A stretch of 64,000 nt of DNA from Musa acuminata AAA Group (lineage: Eukaryota; Streptophyta; Magnoliopsida; Zingiberales; Musaceae). The first letter of the stretch is position 1; each line of letters starts with the position of its first letter. The notes under the pieces were generated by a model. That model did no database searches and was not told the DNA's origin. It worked only from the letters and a program-made list of their open reading frames with translations. Both the position numbers and the translations under genes were made by a program. The DNA lies in contig NC_088342.1 in the NCBI RefSeq assembly GCF_036884655.1, forward strand, positions 12,895,501-12,959,500. The letters run 5' to 3'. This document shows, in pieces, positions 33,929-45,489 of the stretch.

Positions 33929-36900
33929 TGTTGAATCCCATATTTAATCATGAAATCATTATGAGTTCAAGCTATATGTCATCATAAAATCATGCATAAT
34001 CCAAATTTCAATACATCATTCCATGCATGATCATCATCATACCTTCTCCCCCTTTGCCATCAACAAAAAGGAGAAGTGTAGAGTTCAGCATGTATTGAAC
34101 ATTCAAGCTAGCAAGTTTTAGAAAAAGAATGCAAGATAGCATTTTTTCCTCTTGTTGAAATGTGCAAGCTAGCAATTCTTGCTTCATTTTGTAATGTTTT
34201 ACTTTGCAATGTTTAAGCTAGCAAGTTTTCAAAAAAGAATGCAAGACAGCATTTTTGCCTCTTGTTGAAGTGTACAAGCTAACAATTCTTGCTTCCTTTT
34301 GCAATATATAAGTTGCAAGTTTTGCTTCTTGAGATAGACAAAATAGCACTTTTGCTTCTCTTGAGATAACATAAGTTTTGCCTCTCTTTGTGATGTGTAT
34401 GTTTACAATTTTTGCTTCTCTTTAGATGTGCAAGTAAGCAAGTAAGTTTTTTCATATTTGAAATGTGCAACCTAATAAATTTATCTCCCCTTTTGTCATT
34501 GTTAAAAAGAAGGGAATAATATAATTTTGTAATTCCCTTTTTTTTCCTTTTACAATAATTTTCAAAGCATGACAAAGATAAATAACAAAGATAAATTTAC
34601 ATCAATATTTCAATCATAAAAAAAGAAAGATCAAGTCATGATTTTTGACAAATCTCTTCTTTTGTATATAGAATGAATGATAGGAAATGATCTTGATTCA
34701 AAAAGAAATTCAAGTCTAAAAAAATTGAGAAATCAAGATCATGATCTGTATAAGAAGAATTTATGCATTTGAGAGATTTAACATGTCTAAGTTTATCATT
34801 CAAGCTAGCAAATTATATTAGAACATGCAAGCTAAATCATTTTAGAACATACAAGCTAGCTATTTTGCTTTTTGAGGTGTGAAGTTTAGCAAAGTTTTTG
34901 TTTCTATTGAGATAACAACTTTTTGCTTCTCTTTACAATGTGCAAGTTAGCAATATGCTTTTCTTAATATGTGCACACTAGCAATTTTTTCTCCCCCTTT
35001 ATCATAGGCAAAAAGAGGAGAATAGCTCGGGTGTAAATATTCAAGTCATCACATGGAAGATATTAAGAAAAATTTGGTGATGAGATATACTTTATAAATA
35101 CAAGGAATAAAAAACAATCATATCATGAAGGATAAGATCATATGAATACCAAAAGATATAATTCATTTTGATAAATATTCTCTTTAATAAAATAAAAGAA
35201 TCATGGTGAATGATCTTGATTTACATAAAGTTTCAAAACATAATTATCAAGATCATGGTTAGTTTCATAGATCTTCTCTTTAGTAAATGATAAAAAGAAA
35301 CATAGGAGACATAAGATTTTGATTCGTAAATCTCAAGAATACGTGAAAAATTGGAGAAAAGTCATTCAAATTTAACTCATCAAAATCATTTTCATAGTCC
35401 AAGAGATTCATAAAAATGATACAAATAGATTCATCAATCTCTTTTGAAAACTCGATAAGGTAGGGATTGAAAAGTTTTAAAGCAAAATGCTTTCCTCTTT
35501 TTTTGTTTCAACTCATGTGATTGATTTCATACACGTATACCCTTTTCTTTTATGTCAAATCCATGCATCATTTATTAAAACCGAAAAATATATTTCATCA
35601 TCAAAGTCATCATGACCAAAAATATAACACATTAAACATAAGGCTTCTTTAAACAAGTGATTTGATTTATCATTTTGATTCCAATGATAATATATTTTTT
35701 ATTTTATATATTTGTGATTGATTTTATATAAGTATGCTTAAGTTTTTTGTATGAAAACCATATATCATAGTTTAAAATCAAAATAGCAAATTTCATCATA
35801 GAAATCATCAAGATAAATAAACCATAAATCACCCAAAAATCATCATTACTTCAAATCATCATGCATAATTAAATATAAAATCATCAAGCATGATACCAAA
35901 TCTTTTAACATTTTTATTGCATTATCATATCATCAAGCATGATTTCATTAAACATAGAGCATTTCAATCAAAATCAATTTGTTTATTGTAGTAATGCATT
36001 TTCAATTAAAATGATTAAGTTAATCTAACTCTTCATGCTTAGTTTTTCATACAAAATCCATGCATCATTATTTATAATTGAAAAACAATATGGAAAACAT
36101 CAAGATACATATTATTGCTTCTTAAAACATACATAAAATTAATCTTATTAGGTGTACAAGCATTAAATTTAAATTTAACATTTTGTTCCTTTATCATAAA
36201 ACATATAATTGTCATTATCATTTTTTCAAAATAACTAGAAAAAGAAGTATGATATATTTTTTATATTTTTATTTTTTTACTAACTAATTTTAAAAATAAC
36301 TTATGAAAAAGTATCAAGTAATTTCAAAATAAAATAAAGAAGTTTTGTTTGAGTTATTTACCTCATTATCGAGAGTTACCAAGGCGATGTTCACCACTTC
36401 GTCTTTATCGGTTTGCTCCTTATCTTCGGAGGTACTCGATTTGTTCCAAGTCGCCTTCTTCTTTTTTGGCAACTTCTTCTTTTTAAGTTCATTTTTATTC
36501 TTAGATTCTTATTTTAAGATTTTTTTAAGTTTTATTGTAAGGAGTTCAAAGTCATCATCACTTGAGCTTTCGCTCAAGTGGTCTTCTATTGTTCGAAGTG
36601 TCAAATCCTTCATATTATTTGGAAGGTTGTTCTCATGTTCGTTTTGTTCATCATGTTCATCATGTGTCATTTCATATGTCATCAATGAATCAAAAAGTTC
36701 TTTAAGTGGAAAATTATTGAGATCTTTTGCTTCTTGTATTGTAGTTACTTTCGGATCCCAACTCTTTGGAAGGGATCTTAATATCTTGTTAACAAGTTCA
36801 AAATTTTAAAAATATTTACTAAGAACTTTTAAACTATTGACGACATTCATAAAGAGGGTGTATATATCAACAAGAGTTTCGCTCAGCTTCATTCGAAATA

Positions 36901-37325
36901 ACTCGAAATCATGTATCAAAAGATTAATCTTCGAATCTTTTACTCTACTAATGCCTTCGTGTGTGATTTCGAGTGTATGCCAAATATCAAAAGCCGTTTC
37001 ACAAATAGATAGTCGATTAAATTCATTTTTGTCTAAGGCGCAAAACAAGGCATTCATAGCCTTGGCATTTAAAGAGAAAGTCATCTTCTCCAACTTATTC
37101 CAATCGTTCATTGGAAGAAAATACTTTTGAAATATATTTTTAATAATATTTCATAAATTTAAATCAATAGAAAGCCAAAAAACTCTCATTCGAGTTTTCT
37201 AATATCTGTAGTCTGTCTCATTGAACATAAGAGGACGAATGATAGAAAGTCCCTCTTGAAATCCAAAAAGAGTAATTTCTCTTGGTTGTTAAACCAAACG
37301 AGAAAAACATGGCTCTAATACCAAC
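33929..37325 (-). mobile_element. Internal region b of a minus-strand gag-only element
   Basis: Shares the same non-coding words and PPT-like hairpins as region a (34043-34078, 34485-34515, 34988-35020). It ends at a primer site, reverse of GCTCTAATACCAAC (37312-37325). The PPT end is missing at the left junction, where an inverted scrap reading TTGTTGAATCCCATATTT (about 33929-33946) sits instead. Confidence 0.75.
36345..37290 (-). pseudogene. gag: gag relic b
   Basis: Minus-strand gag with stops and no start codon in the expected place. Recognisable parts are KAMNALFCALDKNEFNRL, LEITHEGISRVKDSKIN and LKELFDSLMTYEMTHDEH. The tail LPKKKKATWNKSSTSEDKEQ runs straight into the acidic segment, so the zinc knuckle is deleted here as well. 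Confidence 0.8.
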
Positions 37326-38335
37326 TGTAAGGATTGAGAGCGGCACTAAGAGGGGGGTTACGTCGATTTGAAAAACTTTGTATGATAAAATTCGATTTCG
37401 AAAATGTGTTTAATTTGAAAGCAGTAAGCAAGTAAGACAGTTTGCAATAAAAGTGAATTGCACAAATAGAAACGCAAACCGTTTTATATTGGTTCGGTCA
37501 TCATGACCTACATCCACTCCTGATTCCTCTTTTGTCGAGGCTACTGGCATCCACTAATGGTCTTTCTTTAGTAGGCAAAGATCAATCTCTTTTTTACAAC
37601 TCTATTTTCCTTTTGACAGGCTAAGGAAAAAATCTTTACACCTCTTTTTTAGACTTAGACCTCTCTTCTCTCTTTAGAAGAACTTTCTAAATACCAGGAA
37701 GAATGGACTCTACACTTCAACAAAGATTACAAGTTTTACTTAAGGATTTTTTTCCCTTTTTCTAACTCACTTTTCTTGCTTTACTAAGCAGGAAAGAGTG
37801 GGGTATTTATAGGTCCCAAATGAATTCAAATTTGGAGCCCAAAATTTAAATCCCCGAGATTTCGGGGTATGGGCGGTACCACCGCCTAGTCTGGCGGTTC
37901 CACCGCTGGACAGCCTCGGAGACCAAGATTTTTAAGTTTTCTAACTCACAAGTGGTTCCACCGCTTGACCCAACTTTTGGGTCATTGAATGGGCCTCCTA
38001 GTGAGCCCAAATCAATCCTAATTTAGGTCCAATTAGCTCCTAATTGAGTTAGCATGATTACACCAAAAACTAACTCAATTATTCCCTAAACTATTTCGAT
38101 CTTAGACAAATGATTACAAAGCATGAATCCTTTGTTCGGCATGTCATTAGTTCATCGGCGCTTTGTCTAATCTTTTGGCGTATCATCCTCTTTTGCGACC
38201 TTTTGCCCAATCAGCATGTTGACCTCCACAACTCCAATCTCCTTGGCGCAATGTCCGTTCTGGTATCACCGCTTGATAGCCCAAATTTGGAGCTCAAAAT
38301 TCAAATCTCCAAAATTTCGAGGTACGGGTGGTACC

Positions 38336-38751
38336 TGTAACATCCCATTAGTCCCACATCGGAAGTGGGCAATGTGTACGATTAGCTTATATGGGCCTGA
38401 TGAGTGTACTACGTTAACTCCCGCTTAAGCATTTTGGTCCATGGTTGAAGGACCAAAATGGAGTTATTGGCCAGTTGGCTCATTAGACTCGGGTCGTGAC
38501 ATTTGGTATCAGAGCCGACCTAGCATTTGGGCAGGGTGAGAGGGCTCGAGTAGGAAAGGGCTACCCGTGGATGGAGTCAGAGAACTTATCACGGCGTGGA
38601 GCCACCACTGAGTTAATCCTCACATGCACTAAGCTAGGGTTTGATCTGGGATATGTCGGGCCTTGACGAGGACGTCAAGCTAATTGAGTTGGGGATGTGT
38701 ATGATTAGCTTATATGGGCCTGATGAGTGTACTACGTTAACTCTCGTGACA
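38336..38751 (+). mobile_element. TRIM element (miniature LTR retrotransposon) with 5-bp TSD
   Basis: 5' LTR 38336-38501 (166 bp, TGTAACATCCCATTAGTCCC to GGGTCGTGACA). A Met-tRNA primer site follows (TGGTATCAGAGC, 38504-38515), then a short non-coding interior, then a shortened 3' LTR copy (about 38689-38751, ending TCGTGACA). GTACC flanks both sides (38331-38335 and 38752-38756). No coding capacity. The 3' LTR lacks its first ~40 bases and a central segment. A second copy of the LTR alone is at 41654-41819. Confidence 0.85.
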
Positions 38752-39354
38752 GTACCACAGCTTGACCCAACTTTTGGGTCACTGAATGGGCCTCCTAGTG
38801 AGCCCAAATCAGTCCTAATTTAGCCCCAATTAGCCCCTAATTGAGTTAGCATGATTACACCAAAAGCTAACTCAATGAGCTCCCTAAACTACTTCAATTT
38901 TAGACAAATGATTACAAAGCATGAATCATTTGTCCGACATGTCATTGGTTTATTGGTGCTTCGTCCAATCCTTCGGTGCATCGTCCTCTTTTGTGGTCTT
39001 TTGCCCAATCAGCATGTTGACCTCTACAATTCCGATCTCCTTGGCACAATATCCGCTCTAGTATCATCGCTTGACAGCCCAAATTTGGAGCCCAAAATTC
39101 AAATCCCCAAGATTTCGAGGCACGGGTGGTACCACCGCCTGCAGCTTGATACTAGGCGATATCACCGCCTGATAGCCTCAGAGACCAAGTTTTTTGAGTT
39201 TTCTAACTCACAAGCGGTTCCACCACCTGTTCTAGCGGCGCCACCGCTTGACCCAACTTTTGGATCACTGAATGGGCCTCCCAATGAGCCCAAATAAGTC
39301 TTAATTTATGCTCAATTAGCCCCTAATTGGGTTAGCATGATTACACCAAAAGCT

Positions 39355-40690
39355 TGTTAGGATTAAGAGCAGCACTAAGAGGGGGGGGGGTAAATTAGTG
39401 CAGTAGAAAAATTACGTCGATTCGAAAGCCTTTGTACGATAAAAATTAGTTTCGACTCAAACCATTTGTTTCACTTTAAATAAGTAGAGAAAAGAAGGTT
39501 GGGCAGTTTGTAATGTAGTAAAGTTGAATGCAGTAAAGAGAATTTACAGTAATAAAAGAACACACCGGAATTTATAGTTGTTCGGTTGTTGTGACCTACA
39601 TCCACTTTTGATTCCTCCTCCGTCGAGGTCACCGGCGTCCACTAATGGTCCTCATTCAATAGGCAAAGACCAACCACCTCTTTACAGTGTTTTCTCCTTT
39701 TCACGAGTTTAGAAGATAACCCTTGCAAGCCTCACTCCTCTTTCTTGGATGATTACAAAGTTAAAAGAGGGAGGAAGAGGACTCTTCTCACTTTTACAAC
39801 ACTTTTTAATACCTCAACACTTAAGATTTTTTCATACTTTTGATTGCACTTTGTTACCCTTTAATGCAAAAAAGGGTGGGGTATTTATAGGGCCCAATGA
39901 CTTTAGAATTGGAGCAAAAAAATATCACATCCCCGGATTTCGAGGTACTGGTAGTACCACCACCATTATTGGGCGGTACCACCGCTTAACAGAGCTCTTA
40001 AAGACTGAGATCTAGTGGTACCACCGCTTGGCAGGCGGTACCACCGCTTGACAGGCGGTACCATCGCTTGACAAGCGGTACCACCGCTGGCAGGGAATAA
40101 CTGCCGGCGGTACCATCACCCAGAACACTTGGGAGACCGAGTCCCAAGCGGTGCCACCGTCGACCATGACTTCAGGTGCTGAATGGGCTATTTAATTTGG
40201 CCCAATTCAGCCCTATTAAGGGCCCAGTTTGCCCCTAACTGAGTTAGTGGGATTACCTCCCAATCCTAACTCAACTAATGGTCTAACTACAATAATTAAG
40301 ATATTTAACAAAGCATTCTTGTTCCGGTATATCAATTGTTCTTTTGGTGAGCTTTCGACGATCTTCTAGCAAACTTCCGACGATCTCTCGGTAATGTTCC
40401 AACGGACTTCCGGCAAGCTCCTAGACTTCACGACAATCTTCTTAGCGAGTTCCGACGAGCTTCTTTAGCAAGCTCCTAGACTTCTCGATTAATTCCAGTG
40501 GAACTTCCGACGAACATTCGGACTTTCGAGGAACTCTTGAACTCCCAACGAGATCTCGATCTTGACTCCAGCACAACATTTACTTTATGTCTTACCCCTA
40601 TCATAGTTAATCCTGCATACTTTTCTTAACATATAGATTAAATCAAACAAGTTACCAATTGATTTCATCATCAAAATTCGATATTCAACA
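39355..40690 (-). repeat. Solo LTR of the gag-only family with perfect TSD AAGCT
   Basis: TGTTAGGATTAAGAGCAGC to CGATATTCAACA, 1336 bp, flanked by AAGCT at 39350-39354 and 40691-40695. No internal region is present, so it is the product of LTR-LTR recombination after insertion into LTR-c. It has a cluster of GGTACCACCGCTT boxes (39955-40100) and a TATTTATAGG region near 39882. Confidence 0.9.
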
Positions 40691-41114
40691 AAGCTAACTT
40701 AATTAGCCCCATAAACTACTTCAATCTTAGACAAATGATTACAAAGCATGAATCCTTTGTTCGGCATGTCATTGGTTCATCGATGCTTCATCCAATCCTT
40801 TGGCGCATCATCCTCTTTTGCGGCCTTTTGCTCAATCGGCATGTTGATTTCTGCAACTCTGATCTCCTTAGCGTAATATTCGCTCCTTCGGCCTGATGCC
40901 CGAATTCATGGCACGAAGCCTTCTACCGACACATCAACTAATCCTTTAGCTCGATGTCTAATCTTCTAACATGTTCACTCCGGCCCAACGTCTTATTCCT
41001 CTTACTTTAATCAATTTGCCTCTCCTTGATCGAAGTTAGTCCTACATCACTCAAAATGCATATTAGATCATAAACATATCATTTGATTTCATCTTCAAAA
41101 TTTGAGATTCAACA

Positions 41115-41336
41115 ATCTCTCCCTTTTTGATGATGACAATCAATTGATGACAGAGTTAACCTTAACTCCCCTATCAATATGTCATATTGATAGAAACTTA
41201 AATTCAAATTGAATTCAAGTCAAGGCAGATTTAATCATGAAATCATTATGAATCCAAGCTACATATCATTATAAAATCATGTATAATCCAAATTTCAATA
41301 CATCATTCCATGCATGATCATCATCATACCTTCTCT
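41115..41336 (-). mobile_element. Fragment of a third internal region of the gag-only family
   Basis: Begins with the reversed PPT (ATCTCTCCCTTTTTGATG) beside LTR-c, followed by the inverted repeat GAGTTAACCTTAACTC (41153-41168). It breaks off after about 220 bases at a junction with a plus-oriented LTR fragment. Confidence 0.7.
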
Positions 41337-41653
41337 AGGCGGTACCACCAGACTGGGCAGTGGTACCACCCAGTGATAGTGTGTCAGACGATGGTACCGT
41401 CTAGTGTCAGGCTATAAGCGGTGGTACCACCCGTACTCCGAAATCTCCGGGATTTGAATTTTGTGTTTCAAATTTGAATTCATTTGAGGCCTATAAATAC
41501 CCCACCCTTTCCTGCTTGGTAAAGCAAGAAAAGTGAGTTAAAAAGGGAGAAATAATCCTTGAGTAAAAATTATAATCTCTCTTAAAGAGTAGCGTCCCTT
41601 CTTCCTAGTATTTAGAAAGTTCAAGGGAGAAGAGAGGTCTAGGTCTAAAAAAG
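41337..41653 (+). repeat. LTR-d, left fragment (opposite orientation)
   Basis: Plus-oriented LTR of the same family: GGTACCACC boxes, then CTATAAATACCCCACCC (TATA near 41493), then the GGTCTAGGTCTAAAAAAG segment also seen reversed at 37657-37680. It is cut by the copia/TRIM insertion and resumes at 45314-45489, with about 240 bp of the LTR missing between the two parts. Confidence 0.7.
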
Positions 41654-41819
41654 TGTAACATCCCATTAGTCCCACATCAGAAGTGGGCAATGTGTATGAT
41701 TGGCTTATATGGGCCTGATGAGTGTACTACATTAACTCCCGCTTAAGCATTTTAGTCCATGGTTGAAGGACCAAAATGGAGTTATTGGCTAGTTAGCTCA
41801 TCAGACTCGGGTCGTGACA
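41654..41819 (+). repeat. TRIM LTR fused to the copia element's 5' end
   Basis: A 166-bp copy of the TRIM LTR (TGTAACATCCC to GTCGTGACA), still followed by its primer-site sequence TTTGGTATTAGAGC. It then passes directly into the copia LTR at GGGCTTTGAAG (about 41834). Confidence 0.82.
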
Positions 41820-42137
41820 TTTGGTATTAGAGCGGGCTTTGAAGTCAGATGCACCACAAGAAAAACCTAAGTATTTGCTTTGGGTATTTTATGACCTAGG
41901 AACATCTTCCTAAGACATTTGTAATAGTCTCTTTTATAGTAGTGATTTGCTCCTCTTTCGTCCGTGGATGTAGGTCAAGGTTAATTGACCGAACCACGTA
42001 AATCTGGTGTTCTTGTCGCTTTTATCTTTTCGCTTTATTGTCTTTATTGGGTTACCAAAATTACCCTTTGGTAAATTTCTTGGGGCTAGCTCTAACAAAC
42101 TGGTATTAGAGCCTAGTTTCGGGATCTTTTGGTAACG

Positions 42138-42891
42138 ATGACAATAACAAAGATTGTTGTCGAGAAATTCGACAGAAATATCAACTTCGGCATGTGGCAA
42201 CTCAAGATGGAGGCCATTCTGGTTCAAGACGGAGTTGATTTGGCATTATAGGGAGCTGAGAACATTCCAGATGGTACGTCAAAGGAAGATCTTGCGGGTA
42301 TGGATAAGAAGGCCCGATCCAGCATTATTCTAAATCCCTCTAATGAGGTTTTACGGGAGGTAGCTACGGAGACTATGGTTAAGAGCATGTGGGACAAGCT
42401 TAAAGCCTTATATATGAAGAGGACAGTAGAGAATCGTCTCTACTTAAAGCAAAGTTTGTATATGCTTCGGATGACTGAAGGTACATCTATACTCTCACAT
42501 ATTGATAAGTTTGATTCCTTGGTTATGGATTTGGAGAATATAGATGCAAAAATTGATGATGAGGATAAGGCCCTGTTACTTTTGTATTCTCTTTCTCAAT
42601 CTTTTAAGCATTTTCGTGATACTATGATTTATGGAAAAGAAACAATTTCGCATCAAGAAATTAAATCTGCACTAAAATCTAAGGAGTAGATAGACAGAGA
42701 TATCACTGGGGAAAGTAGAGAGAATCGGGCTAAAGGTCTGGTTGTTAGGGGGAGAACAAATAAAAGAGAATTTGACAGTAGTATATCTAAATCTAGATCT
42801 AAAAAGACATAGAAATTTGGAGTGCATATATTGTCATAAAATGAGATACATTAAGGCTGATTGCTTTAAATTGAAAAATAAATTAAAGTAA
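42138..42891 (+). pseudogene. gag: Copia gag relic with CCHC knuckle
   Basis: ATG at 42138 opens MTITKIVVEKFD; a TAG interrupts at 42249-42251. The frame continues through GMDKKARSSIILNPSNEVL and TEGTSILSHIDKFDSLVMDL to a second TAG at 42687-42689. After a frameshift, a degenerate zinc knuckle follows near 42824-42866 (CIYCHKMRYIKADC, with the conserved Gly-His changed to Arg-Tyr). The UBN2-type gag core is otherwise complete. Confidence 0.8.
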
Positions 42892-42994
42892 AAAGAAAAA
42901 AATTGTTGAGAAAACTACTGAATCTATTGAAGCTAGTATAGCAACTGATGAGAATGTTGGAAATATTTTCTCTGCTATTGATGACAGGACGAGG

Positions 42995-44478
42995 TCTAAA
43001 AATGAATGGATTTTAGATTCTGGTTGTTCTTATCGCATGTGTCCTAATAGAGATTTGTTTTCCACATATGAATCTTGTAATGGTGGAATTGTTTTGATGG
43101 GCAATAATACAGCATGTGATGTTGTTGTAGAGGAACAATCCGAATTAAAATGCATTATGGTATTGTGAGGACACTCACTAATGTCAGACATGTTCCTGAT
43201 TTAAAAAAGAATCTCATCTCTTTAGGCACCCTAGAGGCCCTTGGGTGTAAATACATAGCTGAAGGTGGAGTTATGAAAGTTTCTAGAAGTGCCCTTGTTG
43301 TTACGAAAGCTTGTAGGTCTGGTAGCTTATATATTTTGCAAGGAACTACTGTCACAGGCTTAGTTGTAGTCTCGTCATCATCATTGTCTGATTCTGACAT
43401 CACCAAATTATGACATATGCGTTTGGGTCATATAAGCGAAAAAGGTTTGAACATATTAAGCAAAAGGGGTCTACTTTGTGGACAGAGTACTAGGCCACTG
43501 GATTTTTGTGAACACTGCATTTTTGGAAAGCAGAAAAGAGTCAGCTTCAGTTCTCTGACAGTTCACAAAATGAAAGGTACTCTTGACTATATTCATTCAG
43601 ACCTTTGGAGTCCAGCTCATGTTCAGTCTAAGGGTGGTGCCAGGTATATGTTGACTTTCATTGATGATTATTCTAGGAAAGTTTGGGTTTATTTTCTAAA
43701 TCATAAAAATGATATTTTTCTAACCTTTAAACAATGAAAGGCTTTGATTGAGAAGCAAACAGGTAAACAGATTAAGCGGCTTCGAACAGATAATGACATG
43801 GAATTTTGTGAAGGTGACTTTGATGAATTTTGCAAAAATGAAGGAATCGTTCGGCATCGCACTATTAGGATGACACCTCAACAAAATGGTATGGCCGAAT
43901 GTATGAACAAAATACTTTTGGAGAGAGCAAGGTGTATGATCTCAAATGCAGAGTTGATAAAGGACTTTTGGGCAGAGGCGATTAATATGGCCTGTTACAT
44001 TGTCAACCGTGCTCCTTCTGCAGCACTTAATTTTAAAACTCCAGAGGAAGTTTGGTCAAGTACTCCTGCTGATTACTCTGATTTAAAAATTTTTGGGTGT
44101 CCAGCATACATGCATGTAAATGAAGGAAAATTAGAGCCTCGAGTAAAAAAGTGCATTTTCCTTGGGTATGCTTCTAGGGTGAAAGGATACAAATTATGGT
44201 ATTCTGATCCCAAATCCTCAAAATTTGTAATCAGTAGAGATGTTACTTTTGATGAATTGTCTATGTTATCTTCTAAAGAAGAATCTACTAGTTGTACAAA
44301 TGATAGTGCGCAGAAGCAGGTGGAGCTTGAGATTGGTAGTTCTAATTATTTTCAGTCTAACTCTTCTACTCAAAGAATACCAGTAGATGGTCCTGAGTCT
44401 ACTGACAAAGTTGATCCAGAAGAAGATCAATATTCCATAGCTAAGGATAGACCACGGAGAAATATTCGACCACCATAA
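42995..44478 (+). pseudogene. pol: Copia protease and integrase relic
   Basis: The protease active-site region [14 protein letters not shown] is at about 43009-43050. The GAG-pre-integrase domain (HMRLGH with CEHC) is at 43414-43560. The integrase core has [28 protein letters not shown] and PQQNGMAECMN, supplying the Asp/Asp/Glu triad, then the FGCPAYMHV and FLGYASRVKGYKLW segments. Stops occur at 43411-43413 and 43735-43737 (both TGA where Trp is expected) and 44476-44478 (TAA where Gln is expected). Long runs remain open, so decay is moderate. Confidence 0.87.
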
Positions 44479-44823
44479 AGATATGCAAATTTGGTTGCAT
44501 ATGCTTTATCCGTTGCAGAAGAAACAAGTGAAGTTAGTGAGCCTACTTCCTACTCAGATGCAGTTTCTTGTGATAATTCCGCTAAGTGGTTGATTACGAT
44601 GAATGAAGAAATTGAATCTCTTCATCGGAATAGAACTTGGGATCTTGTGAAGCCGCTTTTGGGTAAGAAAATTGTTGGATGCAAATGGGATACTATTGTT
44701 GAGGGAAAGGTCCTTATTCAGAAAATTCATACGAAGGACAATCCAGTTGATATGCTTACGAAGCCTCTTCCGGTTTACAAGTTCAAGCAGTGCTTGGACT
44801 TGGTTGGTGTTCATTGTTGGTGA
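44479..44823 (+). pseudogene. pol: Copia RT start fused to RNase H end by an internal deletion
   Basis: The frame carries the RT opening (MNEEIESLHRNRTWDLV, then KKIVGCKWD) and after about ten residues enters the RNase H end (KIHTKDNPVDMLTKPLPV, then CLDLVGVHCW). Nearly all of RT, including its YVDD active site, and most of RNase H are missing, yet the join keeps an open frame. Confidence 0.85.
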
Positions 44824-45313
44824 TTGCCCATTGGGGCTTTTATGAAGAAGGTGGAGCAAGTTTTGTTGGGACATGCCAAGGTGGAGATTTGTTAGTTTAG
44901 CAAGTCTCATAGTCCCACATCGGGAAAATCAGGCTTGTTATCTCTCATTGGAACTATAAATAAGGGTCTGAGCTTTGAAGTTAGATGCACCACAAGAAGC
45001 ACCACAAGAAAAACCTAAGTGTTTGCTTTGGGTTTAAGTCCACACTCAGTTAAATAGTTTGGGCTTATAGTTTAGGTTTTTTCTTGTTTAGTAGTTTGGG
45101 TGTTTTATGGCTTAGGAACATCTTCCTAAGGCATTTGTAATAGTCTCTTTTATAGTAGTGATTTGCTCCTCTTTCGTCCGTAGATGTAGGTCAAGGTTAA
45201 TTGACCGAACCACGTAAATCTGGTGTTCTTATCACTTTTATCTTTTCGCTTTATTATCTTTGTTAGGTTGCCAAAATTACCCTTTGGTAAATTTATTGGG
45301 GCTAGCTCTAATA

Positions 45314-45489
45314 ACCTTTATTGTAAATTGCCTTACTTGCTTATTGTTTTCACTACACTTACGAACGGACTTTCAAGTTAAACACATTTTTAAAATCGAT
45401 TTTATCGTACGAGGTTTTTTAAATCGACGTAATTTTTCTGTTGCACTAATTCACCCCCCCCCCCCCTAGTGCCGCTCTTGATCCTAGCA
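45314..45489 (+). repeat. LTR-d, right fragment
   Basis: Continues the plus-oriented LTR after the copia element: TTATTGTAAATTGCC, then TAAATCGACGTAATTTTTC, a C run, and GTGCCGCTCTTGATCCTAGCA (expected end CCTAACA). Confidence 0.7.

Larger units (their letters stand above)
37326..41114 (-). repeat. LTR-c, expanded by internal duplications and two nested insertions
   Basis: Starts TGTAAGGATTGAGAGCGGC and ends GAGATTCAACA. Its central part, beginning at the CCCAAATTTGGAGC segment and running to the CTCCTTGGCGCAATGTCCG segment, is present about three times (from about 37813, 38274 and 39072). Within the second unit lies the TRIM at 38336-38751; within the third lies the solo LTR at 39355-40690. 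Removing these restores colinearity with LTR-a. Confidence 0.72.
41834..45313 (+). mobile_element. Defective Tnt1-like copia retrotransposon
   Basis: 5' LTR remnant 41834-42097, lacking its first ~110 bp and an internal ~80 bp. The primer site is TGGTATTAGAGC (42101-42112). Gag, protease and integrase remnants are in order, with a nearly absent RT/RNase H. The 3' LTR is 44890-45313 (424 bp, TGTTAGTTTAGC to GCTAGCTCTAATA, last CA changed to TA). Order and motifs (gag, protease, integrase, RT) place it in Ty1/copia. It lies inside an LTR of the gag-only family. It cannot move by itself. Confidence 0.87.

Noticed and set aside
12960..45313. Possible endogenous pararetrovirus (badnavirus-type) sequence
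   Set aside because: All RT, integrase and gag motifs seen are Ty1/copia or LINE type in order and content; no movement-protein or coat-protein region was recognised.
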